Assembly (NCBI RefSeq): GCF_009377175.1
Contig: NZ_VJZD01000054.1
Coordinates: forward strand, 1-44,960
Length of the DNA stretch: 44,960 bases
Direction: 5' to 3'
DNA from: Streptomyces adustus
GTDB lineage: Bacteria; Actinomycetota; Actinomycetes; Streptomycetales; Streptomycetaceae
Made by a program: the position numbers and the translations under genes. Position 1 is the stretch's first letter. Each line of letters begins with the position of its first letter. This document shows, piece after piece, positions 7,927 to 16,400 of the stretch. Below the pieces are notes generated by a model. The model ran no database searches. It saw only the letters and a list, made by a program, of their open reading frames with translations, and had not been told where the DNA came from.

Positions 7927-8349
7927 CTAGTTGAGAAGGCTCCCTTGGAGCTCCGCACGAAGATCCGGTGTCAGAACCGTACCTGCACGGTCCACCAGAA
8001 GGGCCATCTCGTACCCAATGAGACCGATGTCCGCATCGGGGTGTGCAAGGACAGCGAGCGAGGAACCGTCGGAGACGGACATGATGAAGAGGAACCCTCG
8101 CTCCATCTCCACAACCGTCTGGTTCACGTGGCCGCCCTCGAAGATGCGCGAGGCACCCGCGGTCAGCGAGGTCAGACCCGACGCGACAGCCGCAAGCTGA
8201 TCGGCACGGTCACGGGGGAACCCTTCGGACATCGCCAGAAGGAGTCCGTCGGCGGAGACCACCACCGTGTGGGACACCCCCGGGGTGTTGTCCACGAAGT
8301 TGGTGATCAACCAGTTCAGGTTCTGCGCCGCCTGGCTCATCGGGCTCAC
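7927..8349 (-). CDS. cvnB2: Conservon roadblock/LC7 protein CvnB (set 2)
   Basis: A 140-aa roadblock/LC7 domain protein, the class that binds Ras-like GTPases as a GAP or scaffold; in conservons it interacts with CvnD. The GTG at 8349 is preferred over the ATG at 8340 because AGGAG lies 7 nt before the GTG but 16 nt before the ATG. That gives an N-terminus of MSPMSQAAQNLNWL. The domain runs from about 10 to 125 (SHTVVVSADGLLLAMSEGFP, AGASRIFEGG, MERGFLFIMSVSDGSSLAVLA). One nucleotide separates the cvnA2 stop from this start, so the two are translationally coupled. Confidence 0.92.
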   Translation of the reverse strand: MSPMSQAAQNLNWLITNFVDNTPGVSHTVVVSADGLLLAMSEGFPRDRADQLAAVASGLTSLTAGASRIFEGGHVNQTVVEMERGFLFIMSVSDGSSLAVLAHPDADIGLIGYEMALLVDRAGTVLTPDLRAELQGSLLN

Positions 8350-8350
8350 A

Positions 8351-11300
8351 CTAACGCTCCTGGTTGTAGGTGCTGTCAGGACCGAAGCCCTGGCCGTTCG
8401 TTTCACTGCCTGCGTTGCGTCCACGTTCGACGCCTCGACGCAGGTTGCTCAGCCTGCCCCGGACGTCCTCCGGGGCGCGGGAGACCTGTGGGCCTCCCTG
8501 GGGGGTGGTCTCGGCGGCTCCCTCGACCAGGTTGGCCTTGGGTACCCGCCGCGGCAGGCCGGAGGAGGTGACCCCGCCCGCCTTGGGCTTCCGCAGCGCC
8601 GCGGCCTGCGTCCACCGGTCGTCGTTCGCGGACCGCCAGTCGTCGCCGCCGTTGTCCGGAGCGGAAGCCTGCGGCGGCTGCTGCTGTGCGCGTCCCGCGC
8701 CGTTCGCACCGCTCGGGCCCGCACCACGGCGAGGCAACCCGGCGTCGGTCAGCGAGTTCCCGACGGAGGAGGCCGGTCCCGGACGGTTGAAGCCTACGCG
8801 GTCCGGCTGACTCGCGTCAGCGGCCTGCGGAGACTCCGCCCCCGGAGCGTACTGGTCCGGGTAGCCGTTCTGGAAACCGGTCTGCTGCGACCAGTCGTCC
8901 TGGTAGGACTGCTCCTCGAAGCCGGAGAAGGTCTCCGGGGCGGCGCCGCGCGCCGGCTCCGACTCGTTCTGCGCCTGCTCCGCGTAAGCGGGATCGGGGT
9001 AGCCACCGTTCGGCGTGAAGCCGTCGTTCTGCGGCTGGCCGCCGTTCGGCGCGAAGTACTGCTCGTCGTACGACTGCTGCTGCTGACCCTCGTACGCGGC
9101 CTGCTCGTCGTAACCGGCGGTCTGCTCCGGGTACGCGGTCGCCTCGGCGGCGTAGGAAGCCCCCTGACCGCTCTCGTAGGCGGCGTGCCGGGCGTCGAAC
9201 TCCTCACCGTAGGAGGAGGTCTCGGAGTTCTGCGCGGCGGCCTCCTCGGGCTGCGCCTGGGTCTCCAGGGCCGCCCGGCGCCCCTCGCGCATCAGCGAGC
9301 GGCCGACGGGGTCCAGGTCCCGGATGTCGTCCGGCACCTCGTAGCGGCTGTCGTCGAAGCCGAGCTCGGCCGCGGTGCGCATCGGCTGCTGCGGGCTGAA
9401 CTCCTCGCCCTGGTACTGCTGCTGGAGCTGCTGCTGCTCGGGAATGATCTGCGAGACGGTGAAATCGTCGCCCTGCAGCTGATGTTCGCCACCACCACCG
9501 TGGGTGATCGCGTCGGGCAGCATGACCAGCGAGGTGGTACCGGCCTGCTCGCCCGAGGGACGCAGCTGGACGCGGATGCCGTGCCGGTCGGACAGCCGGC
9601 CGACCACGAACAGACCCATGCGCTGGGAGATCGCGGCGTCCACGGTCGGCGGGTTGGCCAGCTTGTGGTTGATGTCCGCGAAGTCCTCGGCGGTCAGGCC
9701 GATGCCCTTGTCGTGGATCTCGATCATGACGCGGCCGTCGGGGAGACGGGTCGCGGTGACGCGGACCTTGGTCTGCGGGGAGGAGAACGTGGTGGCGTTC
9801 TCCAGCAGCTCGGCGAGCAGGTGCACGAGGTCGGTCACGGCACGGCCGTGGATCTCGGCCTCCGGGACACCCGACAGCTCGATGCGCTCGTACTGCTCCA
9901 CCTCGGAGGAGGCGGCGCGCAGCACGTCGACCAGCGGGACCGGCTGGTCCCAGCGACGGCCCGGCTCCTCGCCGGCGAGGACCAGGAGGTTCTCGCCGTT
10001 GCGGCGCATACGGGTCGCGAGGTGGTCCAGACGGAAGAGGCTCTCCAGCTGGTCCGGGTCGGCCTCGTTGTTCTCCAGGTCGGTGATCAGGGTCAGCTGG
10101 CCCTCGATCAGCGACTGGTTGCGGCGCGAGAGGTTGGTGAAGATCGCGTTGATGTTGCCCCGCAGCAGGGCCTGCTCGGCGGCCAGTCGGACCGCCTCGC
10201 GGTGGACCTGGTCGAAGGCGCGGGCGACCTCGCCGATCTCGTCCGTGGTGGTGATCGGGATGGGCTGGACGCGGGTGTCGACCCGGCCCGGGTCGGTGCG
10301 CGAGAGCTGGTCGACCAGCATCGGCAGACGCTGCTCGGCGATGCCGAAGGCGGCGTTGCGCAGCTGGCGCATCGAGCGGCTCATCTGGCGGGCCACCATG
10401 CCGGCCAGGATGAACGCGGCGAGCAGGGCGACCACGACGGCGGCACCGGTGATGAAGGCGGACGTCTTGGCGTCGTCGGCGATGCTGGACGCCTCGGTCA
10501 CGGCCTTGTCGGCCATGTCCGTCTCGATCTGGTTGTACGCCTGGTACTTGAGCGTGTTGACCGCCCACCAGTTCTGCGTGGTGATGCCGGCCTGGGCGAG
10601 CCCGGCGCGCACGGCGGGGTCCGTGCTCTGCATCGTCGACAGGGCCGCGACCATGTCGGTCGGGTCGGACGGCGGCGGCACGTAGTCCGGGTTCGCGCCC
10701 TTGGCCTGCTCGGCCATTGCCGTACCCTGCGTCTTGATCTTCTTCTTCGCCGCGTCGAGCTTGGCGGCGTCCTCCTCGGTACCACCACCGAGGTACTCCT
10801 CGACGGCGATGCCCTCGAGGTAGGCGTACGAGGAGAGGGCGACGCGCTGCTTGGCGAAGTTCACGTCCTTGGGGCCGGGCTTGATCAGCAGGTGCATGCC
10901 GATCGAGCGCTCCAGGGACAGAGCGGCCTTGGTCAGCGAGATCGCGTAGACGGTACGGCCGTAGCTCGTGATGTTTCCGGTGCCCAGGCCGAGTTCGTTG
11001 GCGAACTCCATCAGCGGGTGGGCGACCTGCGTGTAGCCCTCTTCCGTCTGCACGGCGGGCAGACGCGAGGTGTACGCGGCCGAGCGGATCGCCTGGAGCT
11101 TGGGCTCCTCCGCGCGGAACAGCTTCAGACGACGCTGGAGACCGGCCGTCTGCGGCATGTTCTGCGCGGCCTGGTCGAAGACGTCGGCGGCGGTGTCCGT
11201 CGACTTGCGGGCCGACGTGACGACCTTGTCGTCCTGGCCCTTGTTCTCCAACAGGGGCTCGGCCGTGACGTCACGCTCGTTGTAGAGCGCGTCCGCGTAG

Positions 11301-11596
11301 GCCAGGGACGCTCGCACCAGACGCGCGGTGTTCTGCGCGTCCTCGGCCTCCTGCCAGGTGTTGATCGAACTCTTCACCTGGAAGCCGCCCATGACGAGGC
11401 CGACCATCACGGGGATGAGCAGAATCGCGTTCAGCCTGGTGGGCACCCGCCAGTTGCGGGGGGAGAGACGGCCGCCACTCGCAGGGGGCGTCGCCGTCGG
11501 CTCGGGCCCTTGCACAGGGGCGGGCGTCACTCCGCGCGACGGCGGGGTGAAGTTGCCCCGCGCCGCCGGCTCGGGACTGTTCTTGCTTCGCCTCAC
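8351..11596 (-). CDS. cvnA2: Conservon sensor-kinase-like protein CvnA (set 2)
   Basis: A 1081-aa membrane protein, GTG start with GAGAGG 11 nt upstream. Order: disordered N-terminus; membrane segment about 54-73; extracytoplasmic nitrate/nitrite-sensor-like helical domain about 75-375; membrane segment about 378-402; HAMP-like region about 400-470; a helical stretch with H525 in RLDHLATRMRRNGENLL; then a GHKL ATPase domain with N-box HLLAELLEN (592-600), G1 D629-K-G-I-G and G2 MGLFVVG (660-666). The last 380 residues are Gln/Pro/Tyr-rich and acidic, likely unstructured. It is the membrane input component of the conservon. Whether it autophosphorylates, and on which histidine, is not established by sequence; H525 is only a candidate. 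First gene of the cvnABCD2 operon. Confidence 0.92.
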   Translation of the reverse strand: MRRSKNSPEPAARGNFTPPSRGVTPAPVQGPEPTATPPASGGRLSPRNWRVPTRLNAILLIPVMVGLVMGGFQVKSSINTWQEAEDAQNTARLVRASLAYADALYNERDVTAEPLLENKGQDDKVVTSARKSTDTAADVFDQAAQNMPQTAGLQRRLKLFRAEEPKLQAIRSAAYTSRLPAVQTEEGYTQVAHPLMEFANELGLGTGNITSYGRTVYAISLTKAALSLERSIGMHLLIKPGPKDVNFAKQRVALSSYAYLEGIAVEEYLGGGTEEDAAKLDAAKKKIKTQGTAMAEQAKGANPDYVPPPSDPTDMVAALSTMQSTDPAVRAGLAQAGITTQNWWAVNTLKYQAYNQIETDMADKAVTEASSIADDAKTSAFITGAAVVVALLAAFILAGMVARQMSRSMRQLRNAAFGIAEQRLPMLVDQLSRTDPGRVDTRVQPIPITTTDEIGEVARAFDQVHREAVRLAAEQALLRGNINAIFTNLSRRNQSLIEGQLTLITDLENNEADPDQLESLFRLDHLATRMRRNGENLLVLAGEEPGRRWDQPVPLVDVLRAASSEVEQYERIELSGVPEAEIHGRAVTDLVHLLAELLENATTFSSPQTKVRVTATRLPDGRVMIEIHDKGIGLTAEDFADINHKLANPPTVDAAISQRMGLFVVGRLSDRHGIRVQLRPSGEQAGTTSLVMLPDAITHGGGGEHQLQGDDFTVSQIIPEQQQLQQQYQGEEFSPQQPMRTAAELGFDDSRYEVPDDIRDLDPVGRSLMREGRRAALETQAQPEEAAAQNSETSSYGEEFDARHAAYESGQGASYAAEATAYPEQTAGYDEQAAYEGQQQQSYDEQYFAPNGGQPQNDGFTPNGGYPDPAYAEQAQNESEPARGAAPETFSGFEEQSYQDDWSQQTGFQNGYPDQYAPGAESPQAADASQPDRVGFNRPGPASSVGNSLTDAGLPRRGAGPSGANGAGRAQQQPPQASAPDNGGDDWRSANDDRWTQAAALRKPKAGGVTSSGLPRRVPKANLVEGAAETTPQGGPQVSRAPEDVRGRLSNLRRGVERGRNAGSETNGQGFGPDSTYNQER

Positions 11597-11974
11597 TCGA
11601 CCAACAACCTCTCGGCGGTCGGCACCTTCGTCGTGCCGCAGTGTCTCAGAGCCCAGTACGTTCTCGACTAGTGAGTACGTCTTTGACTATTGGGCAGTTC
11701 AGGCATTCCAGCATGGGGACCAGTGCTCTTCCAAACAGTCGGAAGAGCCGGTTACGTGTGATGTAAGCCCCAGATAAAACGGTCATAAAGAGCGAGCCCC
11801 GCCAAAAGACGGGGCGTTTGTGCGCACAGCGAGACCGGTCGACCGCGACGCGTTGTCATACCACCGGATTCCTCTGCCGAAACGTTATGAACGCCGAAGC
11901 CGACCGTGTCAAAGACCACAGTCGGCTCCGGCAACGTCTACGGCAACCTTCGTACGCCGCTTTCGACCGGTGAG
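11597..11974 (-). promoter_or_regulatory. cvn1-cvn2 intergenic region: cvnA2 promoter region with dyad
   Basis: This 378-bp AT-richer stretch holds no convincing gene; a 60-codon minus-strand frame at 11752-11934 has poor codon use and no ribosome site. Two elements stand out: a perfect 8-bp inverted repeat GCTCTTCC/GGAAGAGC at 11725-11732 and 11741-11748 with an 8-nt spacer, and a direct repeat AGTACGT at 11655 and 11674. Both lie 58-152 bp upstream of the cvnA2 start, where promoter or operator elements are expected. No definite -35/-10 pair is assigned. Confidence 0.45.
11796..11815 (-). terminator. Candidate terminator of the cvn1 operon
   Basis: A 6-bp stem GCCCCG/CGGGGC around an 8-nt loop, about 160 bp past the cvnD1 stop and followed on the minus strand by a T-rich run (CTCTTTATG). 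It is weak compared with other terminators in the window, so some read-through from cvn1 into cvn2 is possible. Confidence 0.4.
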
Positions 11975-12550
11975 TTACCTCAGGCGAGCCATCAGCGCGT
12001 GCTCGACCAGCGTGATCAGCGCCGACTTGGCGTCCGCGCGGTGGCGGGCGTCCGTCGTGATGATCGGGGTGTCCGGACCGATCTGGAGAGCCTCGCGGAC
12101 CTCCTCCGGCTGGTACGGCTGCTGGCCGTCGAAGCCGTTGAGGGCCACGACGAACGGCAGACCGCTGTTCTCGAAGTAGTCCACGGCCGGGAAGCAGTCG
12201 GCGAGCCGCCGCGTGTCGACCAGGACCACGGCGCCGATCGCACCGCGCACCAGGTCGTCCCACATGAACCAGAAGCGGTCCTGGCCCGGCGTACCGAAGA
12301 GGTACAGGATCAGGTCCTGGTCGAGCGTGATGCGGCCGAAGTCCATGGCCACGGTGGTGGTGGTCTTGCCCCCGGTGTGGGTGAGGTCGTCGATGCCCGC
12401 GGAAGCGGACGTCATGACGGCCTCGGTACGCAGGGGGTTGATCTCGGAGACGGCGCCCACGAACGTGGTCTTTCCGACACCGAAGCCGCCGGCCACCACG
12501 ATCTTTGCGGAGGTGGTCGCCCGACCTCCGTCAGAGCTTGCGAAGTCCAC
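11975..12550 (-). CDS. cvnD1: Conservon GTPase CvnD (set 1)
   Basis: A 191-aa Ras-like GTPase. By eye it differs from the other CvnD in this window at only about ten positions outside a short N-terminal length change (SGGPSRS versus DGGRA). P-loop GGFGVGKTT, G3 FGTPGQ and G4 NGFD are the same. It overlaps the end of cvnC1 by 20 bp, like its paralogue. It is the terminal gene of the first conservon. The near-identity implies either interchangeable GTPases between the two receptor systems or ongoing homogenisation. Confidence 0.92.
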   Translation of the reverse strand: MDFASSDGGRATTSAKIVVAGGFGVGKTTFVGAVSEINPLRTEAVMTSASAGIDDLTHTGGKTTTTVAMDFGRITLDQDLILYLFGTPGQDRFWFMWDDLVRGAIGAVVLVDTRRLADCFPAVDYFENSGLPFVVALNGFDGQQPYQPEEVREALQIGPDTPIITTDARHRADAKSALITLVEHALMARLR

Positions 12551-12926
12551 TGAGCACCCTTTCGAGCAGTGTCACGTCCGGTGCGCCGGTGGTCTCGTCG
12601 CCGCCCGGCTGGTGAATGGCGACCAGTCCGGCCTCCGCGAGGTCCGCGACGAGGATCCGTGCCACGCCCAGGGGCATGGCGAGGAGCGCCGAGACCTCGG
12701 CGACCGACTTCACCTCACGGCACAGATGGCAGATGCGCTGGTGCTCCGGGAGGAGCCCCATGAGCGCTGCCGGGTCGGCCGTCGTGCTGATCAGCGCTTC
12801 GATAGCGAGCTGGTAACGCGGCCGGGTCCGGCCGCCGGTCATCGCATAAGGACGGACCAGCGGCTGGTCGCCTTCGTCCCCGTACGACTCCGCGTACGGA
12901 TCATGAGAGGCGTTGGGCGGGGTCAT
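12531..12926 (-). CDS. cvnC1: Conservon DUF742 protein CvnC (set 1)
   Basis: A 131-aa DUF742 protein. The domain (LVRPYAMTGGRTRPRYQLAI to the end) is closely similar to the paralogue, but the N-terminal extension is only about 20 residues, against about 85 in set 2. CHLC replaces CNLC at the CxxC. GGAGG lies 4 nt before the ATG. A 111-bp spacer separates it from cvnB1, without an obvious terminator, so it is read as part of the same operon. Confidence 0.9.
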   Translation of the reverse strand: MTPPNASHDPYAESYGDEGDQPLVRPYAMTGGRTRPRYQLAIEALISTTADPAALMGLLPEHQRICHLCREVKSVAEVSALLAMPLGVARILVADLAEAGLVAIHQPGGDETTGAPDVTLLERVLSGLRKL

Positions 12927-13037
12927 GAATCCTCCGGACGGGACAGCAGATCGGTCAGTCTTGCCGTCTGACGGGGGCCGGTGGGGGGATTGTGGCGGCC
13001 GGACGGTGATTTGGTGAGACGGGTAGATCCGGGGCGG

Positions 13038-13460
13038 TCAGTGGAGCAGACTTCCCTGGAGTTCGGCGCGCAGGTCAGGCGTGAGCACCGCACCCGCGCG
13101 GTCGACCAGCAGCGCCATCTCGTAGCCGACGAGGCCGATGTCGCACTCGGGGTGCGCGAGAACGGCCAGGGACGATCCGTCGGACACGGACATGAGGAAG
13201 AGGAAGCCGCGCTCCATCTCCACGACGGTCTGCGCGACACTGCCGCCCTCGAAGATCCGGGAGGCCCCGGCCGTCAAGGAGGTCAGACCCGACGCGACGG
13301 CGGCGAGCTGGTCGGCGCGGTCACGCGGGAAGCCTTCGGACATCGCCAGCAGAAGGCCGTCGGCGGAGACCACCACTGTGTGGGACACCCCGGGGGTGTT
13401 GTCCACGAAGTTGGTGATCAACCAGTTCAGGTTCTGTGCCGCCTGGCTCATCGGACTCAA
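13038..13460 (-). CDS. cvnB1: Conservon roadblock/LC7 protein CvnB (set 1)
   Basis: A 140-aa roadblock/LC7 protein, about eight differences from CvnB of set 2 over the 137 aligned residues from MSQ. The start is probably the TTG at 13460-13458, directly abutting the TAG stop of cvnA1: AGGAG is 6 nt before this TTG but 15 nt before the in-frame ATG at 13451. The same start geometry occurs with GTG in set 2, giving equal 140-aa products. A rare TTG start would hold translation low and dependent on cvnA1. Confidence 0.9.
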   Translation of the reverse strand: MSPMSQAAQNLNWLITNFVDNTPGVSHTVVVSADGLLLAMSEGFPRDRADQLAAVASGLTSLTAGASRIFEGGSVAQTVVEMERGFLFLMSVSDGSSLAVLAHPECDIGLVGYEMALLVDRAGAVLTPDLRAELQGSLLH

Positions 13461-16400
13461 CTAACGCTCCTGCTGGTGAGTGGGGTTCGGGAAGCTGCCG
13501 GTCTGGCCACTACCGGCCTGGCGACCCTGCGCGATACCCCGACGGAGATTGGTCAGCCGGCCGCGTACGTCGTCAGGCGCACGCGAGACCTGCGGACCGG
13601 TGTGGTGCTGTTGCTGCTGAGCTGTGCCCGGGACGAGGTTCGCCTTGGGCACCCGGCGCGGCAGTCCGGAGGTGGTGACGCCGCCGGCCGCGGGCTGACG
13701 CACCCGTTCGGCCTGACGGACGATGTCGTCGTTCGGCGAGGTGCGCCAGGCGGCTGCCGCCGGACGCTGCTGAGCGGGTGCCTGCGGCGCAGCCGGGGGC
13801 TGCTGCGGCTGAGGCGGAACCTGGGCCGAGCCGTTGTGCTGCGGCTGACCCGAGTGGCCCTGCTGCCCCTGCTGACCGTGGAACCAGTTGGTCTCCAGCG
13901 TGTCGAACAGCGGGGTACGACCGTCGCCGGGACCGCTGGCCGGCGGCAGCGCCTCCGGCTGGGCGGGCCGCTGCGGCACGGACGGACGCTGCTGCGCACC
14001 GTAGTCCGGGCCGGCCTGGGGACGCTCGTACTGGCCGGTGTTGTTCTGCATGGGCGCCTGCGCCGAGCGGCCCGGCAGGGCGTGCTGCCCGGTGGAGCCG
14101 TTGTCGTAGGCCTGAGGGGCGGCGAACTGACCCGTGGAGCTGTTGTCGTACGCCTGAGGGGCGGCGAACTGACCGGTGCCCGACGAGTGGTTCTGTCCGG
14201 CACCCGGGGCGAAGACGTCGGGGCGGGCGAAGGAACCCGTGTTGTGCTGGCCGTTGGCGGTGCCGGGGCGGGCGAACTGGCCCGTGTTGTGCTGGCCGTT
14301 GCTCTGGCCGTTGTGAGCACCGGGGCGCGGCGCGTTGAAGTCCGGCCGGGCGAACTCGGAGGTGCTGCCCGGACCCTGGCGGTCGTCGATGCGCGGCATC
14401 TGGGCCGTCTGGGAGACGTCCGGCTCCTCGTGGCCGCGCGGAGCGTCCAGCGGGGTGCGCGGCACCGGCGGCTGCGCGTTCTCGTCGCTCCAGCTCGGCG
14501 TGCGCTGCTGGGCGTCGGCGCCCGGCAGTTCGGCGCGCGCTCCACCGCGACCCGGCAGCTGCGGCCGGCGCGAACGACGGCCCTGCGGCTCGGCATCGGC
14601 GTTGGCGCGCTGTGCCGGAACGGCTCCGCGGTTGTTGCCGCCGAAGGCGTCCCGGCCCTGGTCGTCACCGAAGCCCTGCGGCGCACCCGCGCCACCGGAC
14701 TGCATGCCCTGCTGGGCATTCGGCGCCTGGCCGAAGAGGTTGCCACCCGTGGCGGCCGGAGCCTGCCGGCCCTGCTGGGGGCCGCCCTGACCCTGCGGTC
14801 CGCGTGCGCCGCCGGGGCGGCCGTTCGCACCCGCGCCGGGAAGCGCGGCCCGCGGGCCCTGTCCGGCGGCGATCCGGCCGGTGTTGCCGGCCGAGGGGCC
14901 GCCACCGAGGGCACCACCGGGCGCACCGCCCGGAGCACCGGCGATGGCACCGCCCTGACGCCGGGCCGCGGCCATGCCGGCCGCCGCCTGCGCCGCGGCC
15001 GGGCCGCTGTTGGCGGCACCCTGACCGGGCTTGGGCTGGGGCTTCTTGCCGCCCTGGGCGACGTCGACGGGCAGCATGACCAGCGCGGTCGTACCGCCGG
15101 AGTCGGACGGGCGCAGCTGGATGCGGATGCCGTGTCGCTGCGACAGACGACCGACCACGAACAGACCCATTCGGCGGGACACCGAGACGTCCACGGTGGG
15201 CGGCGAGGCGAGCCGCTCGTTGATCGCGGCGAGGTCCTCGGGCGAGAGGCCGATGCCGGTGTCGTGGATCTCGATCAGCACGCGGCCGTCGGGCAGCGCG
15301 TGACCGGTGACCTTGACCTTGGTCTGCGGGGAGGAGAACGAGGTGGCGTTCTCCAGCAGCTCTGCGAGGAGGTGCACGAGGTCGTTGACGACGCGGCCGG
15401 CGACTTCGGTGCTCGGCACCGAGGCCAGCTCGATGCGCTCGTACTGCTCCACCTCGGACGCGGCGGCGCGGAGCACGTCGACCAGCGGGACCGGGCGGGT
15501 CCAGCGTCGGCCGGGCTCTTCACCCGCGAGAACCAGAAGGTTTTCACCGTTACGGCGCATACGCGTCGCGAGGTGGTCGAGCTTGAACAGCGAGGACAGC
15601 TGGTCCGGGTCGGCCTCGCGGGACTCCAGTTCGGAGATCAGCGACAGCTGGCGCTGGATAAGACCCTGGGAGCGGCGCGAGAGGTTGGTGAACATCGCGT
15701 TGACGTTGCCCCGCAGCAGGGCCTGTTCGGCGGCCAGTCGGACCGCCTCGCGGTGCACGTCGTCGAAGGCCGCGGCCACCTGGCCGATCTCGTCCCGGGA
15801 GTGCACACCGACCGACTCCACGGACGTGTCGACGTCCTGCGGGTCGGACTCGGACAGCTGCTTGACGAGCTCGGGCAGTCGGTCCTGGGCGACCTTGGTG
15901 GCGGTCTCCTGGAGGCGGCGCAGCGAGCGGATCATGGATCGGGCCACGACGAAGGCGCCGACGAGCGACACGCCGAGGACGAGCAGGATCAGCGCACCGG
16001 AGATGATCGCTTCCTGCTCGGAGGCGCTGCGCAGCTCGCGGGCCTTCTGCTCCATGTCCTCGAGCAGCGAGTGCTCGATCAGCTCCATACCGCGGATCTT
16101 GGTCGAGCTGTCGTCGAGCCAGTCTCGGTAGGAGCGCTTGTCCAGCGACTGCAGACCGTTCTTCTTGCTCAGCGCGCGCTGGGCGTAGGTGTCGGTCGCC
16201 TCGATCGTGGAGTTGCCCGCCTCGATCGGCTTGAGGAGTTCCTCGGCACCCGAGTCGCCGTAGATGGACCGGAAGCTGTTGAGCTCGGAGTCCTGGCTGT
16301 CCAGGGCCGCGACACCGTACAGGCGGTCGTTGTCGGAGAGGTTGCCGAACTCGGTGTTGCTCGCCGGGAGCGCGGCGCCGAGGAGCGCGCGCTGCTCGGA

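Noticed and set aside
8267..11671. 1134-codon open frame on the plus strand opposite cvnA2
   Set aside because: It is the antisense shadow of a high-GC gene: low-complexity Arg/Leu/Gly/Val composition, no ribosome site, and the minus frame encodes recognised CvnA domains.
11752..11934. 60-codon minus-strand frame between the conservons
   Set aside because: Codon third positions are not GC-rich, there is no ribosome site, and it overlaps the candidate terminator and dyad.
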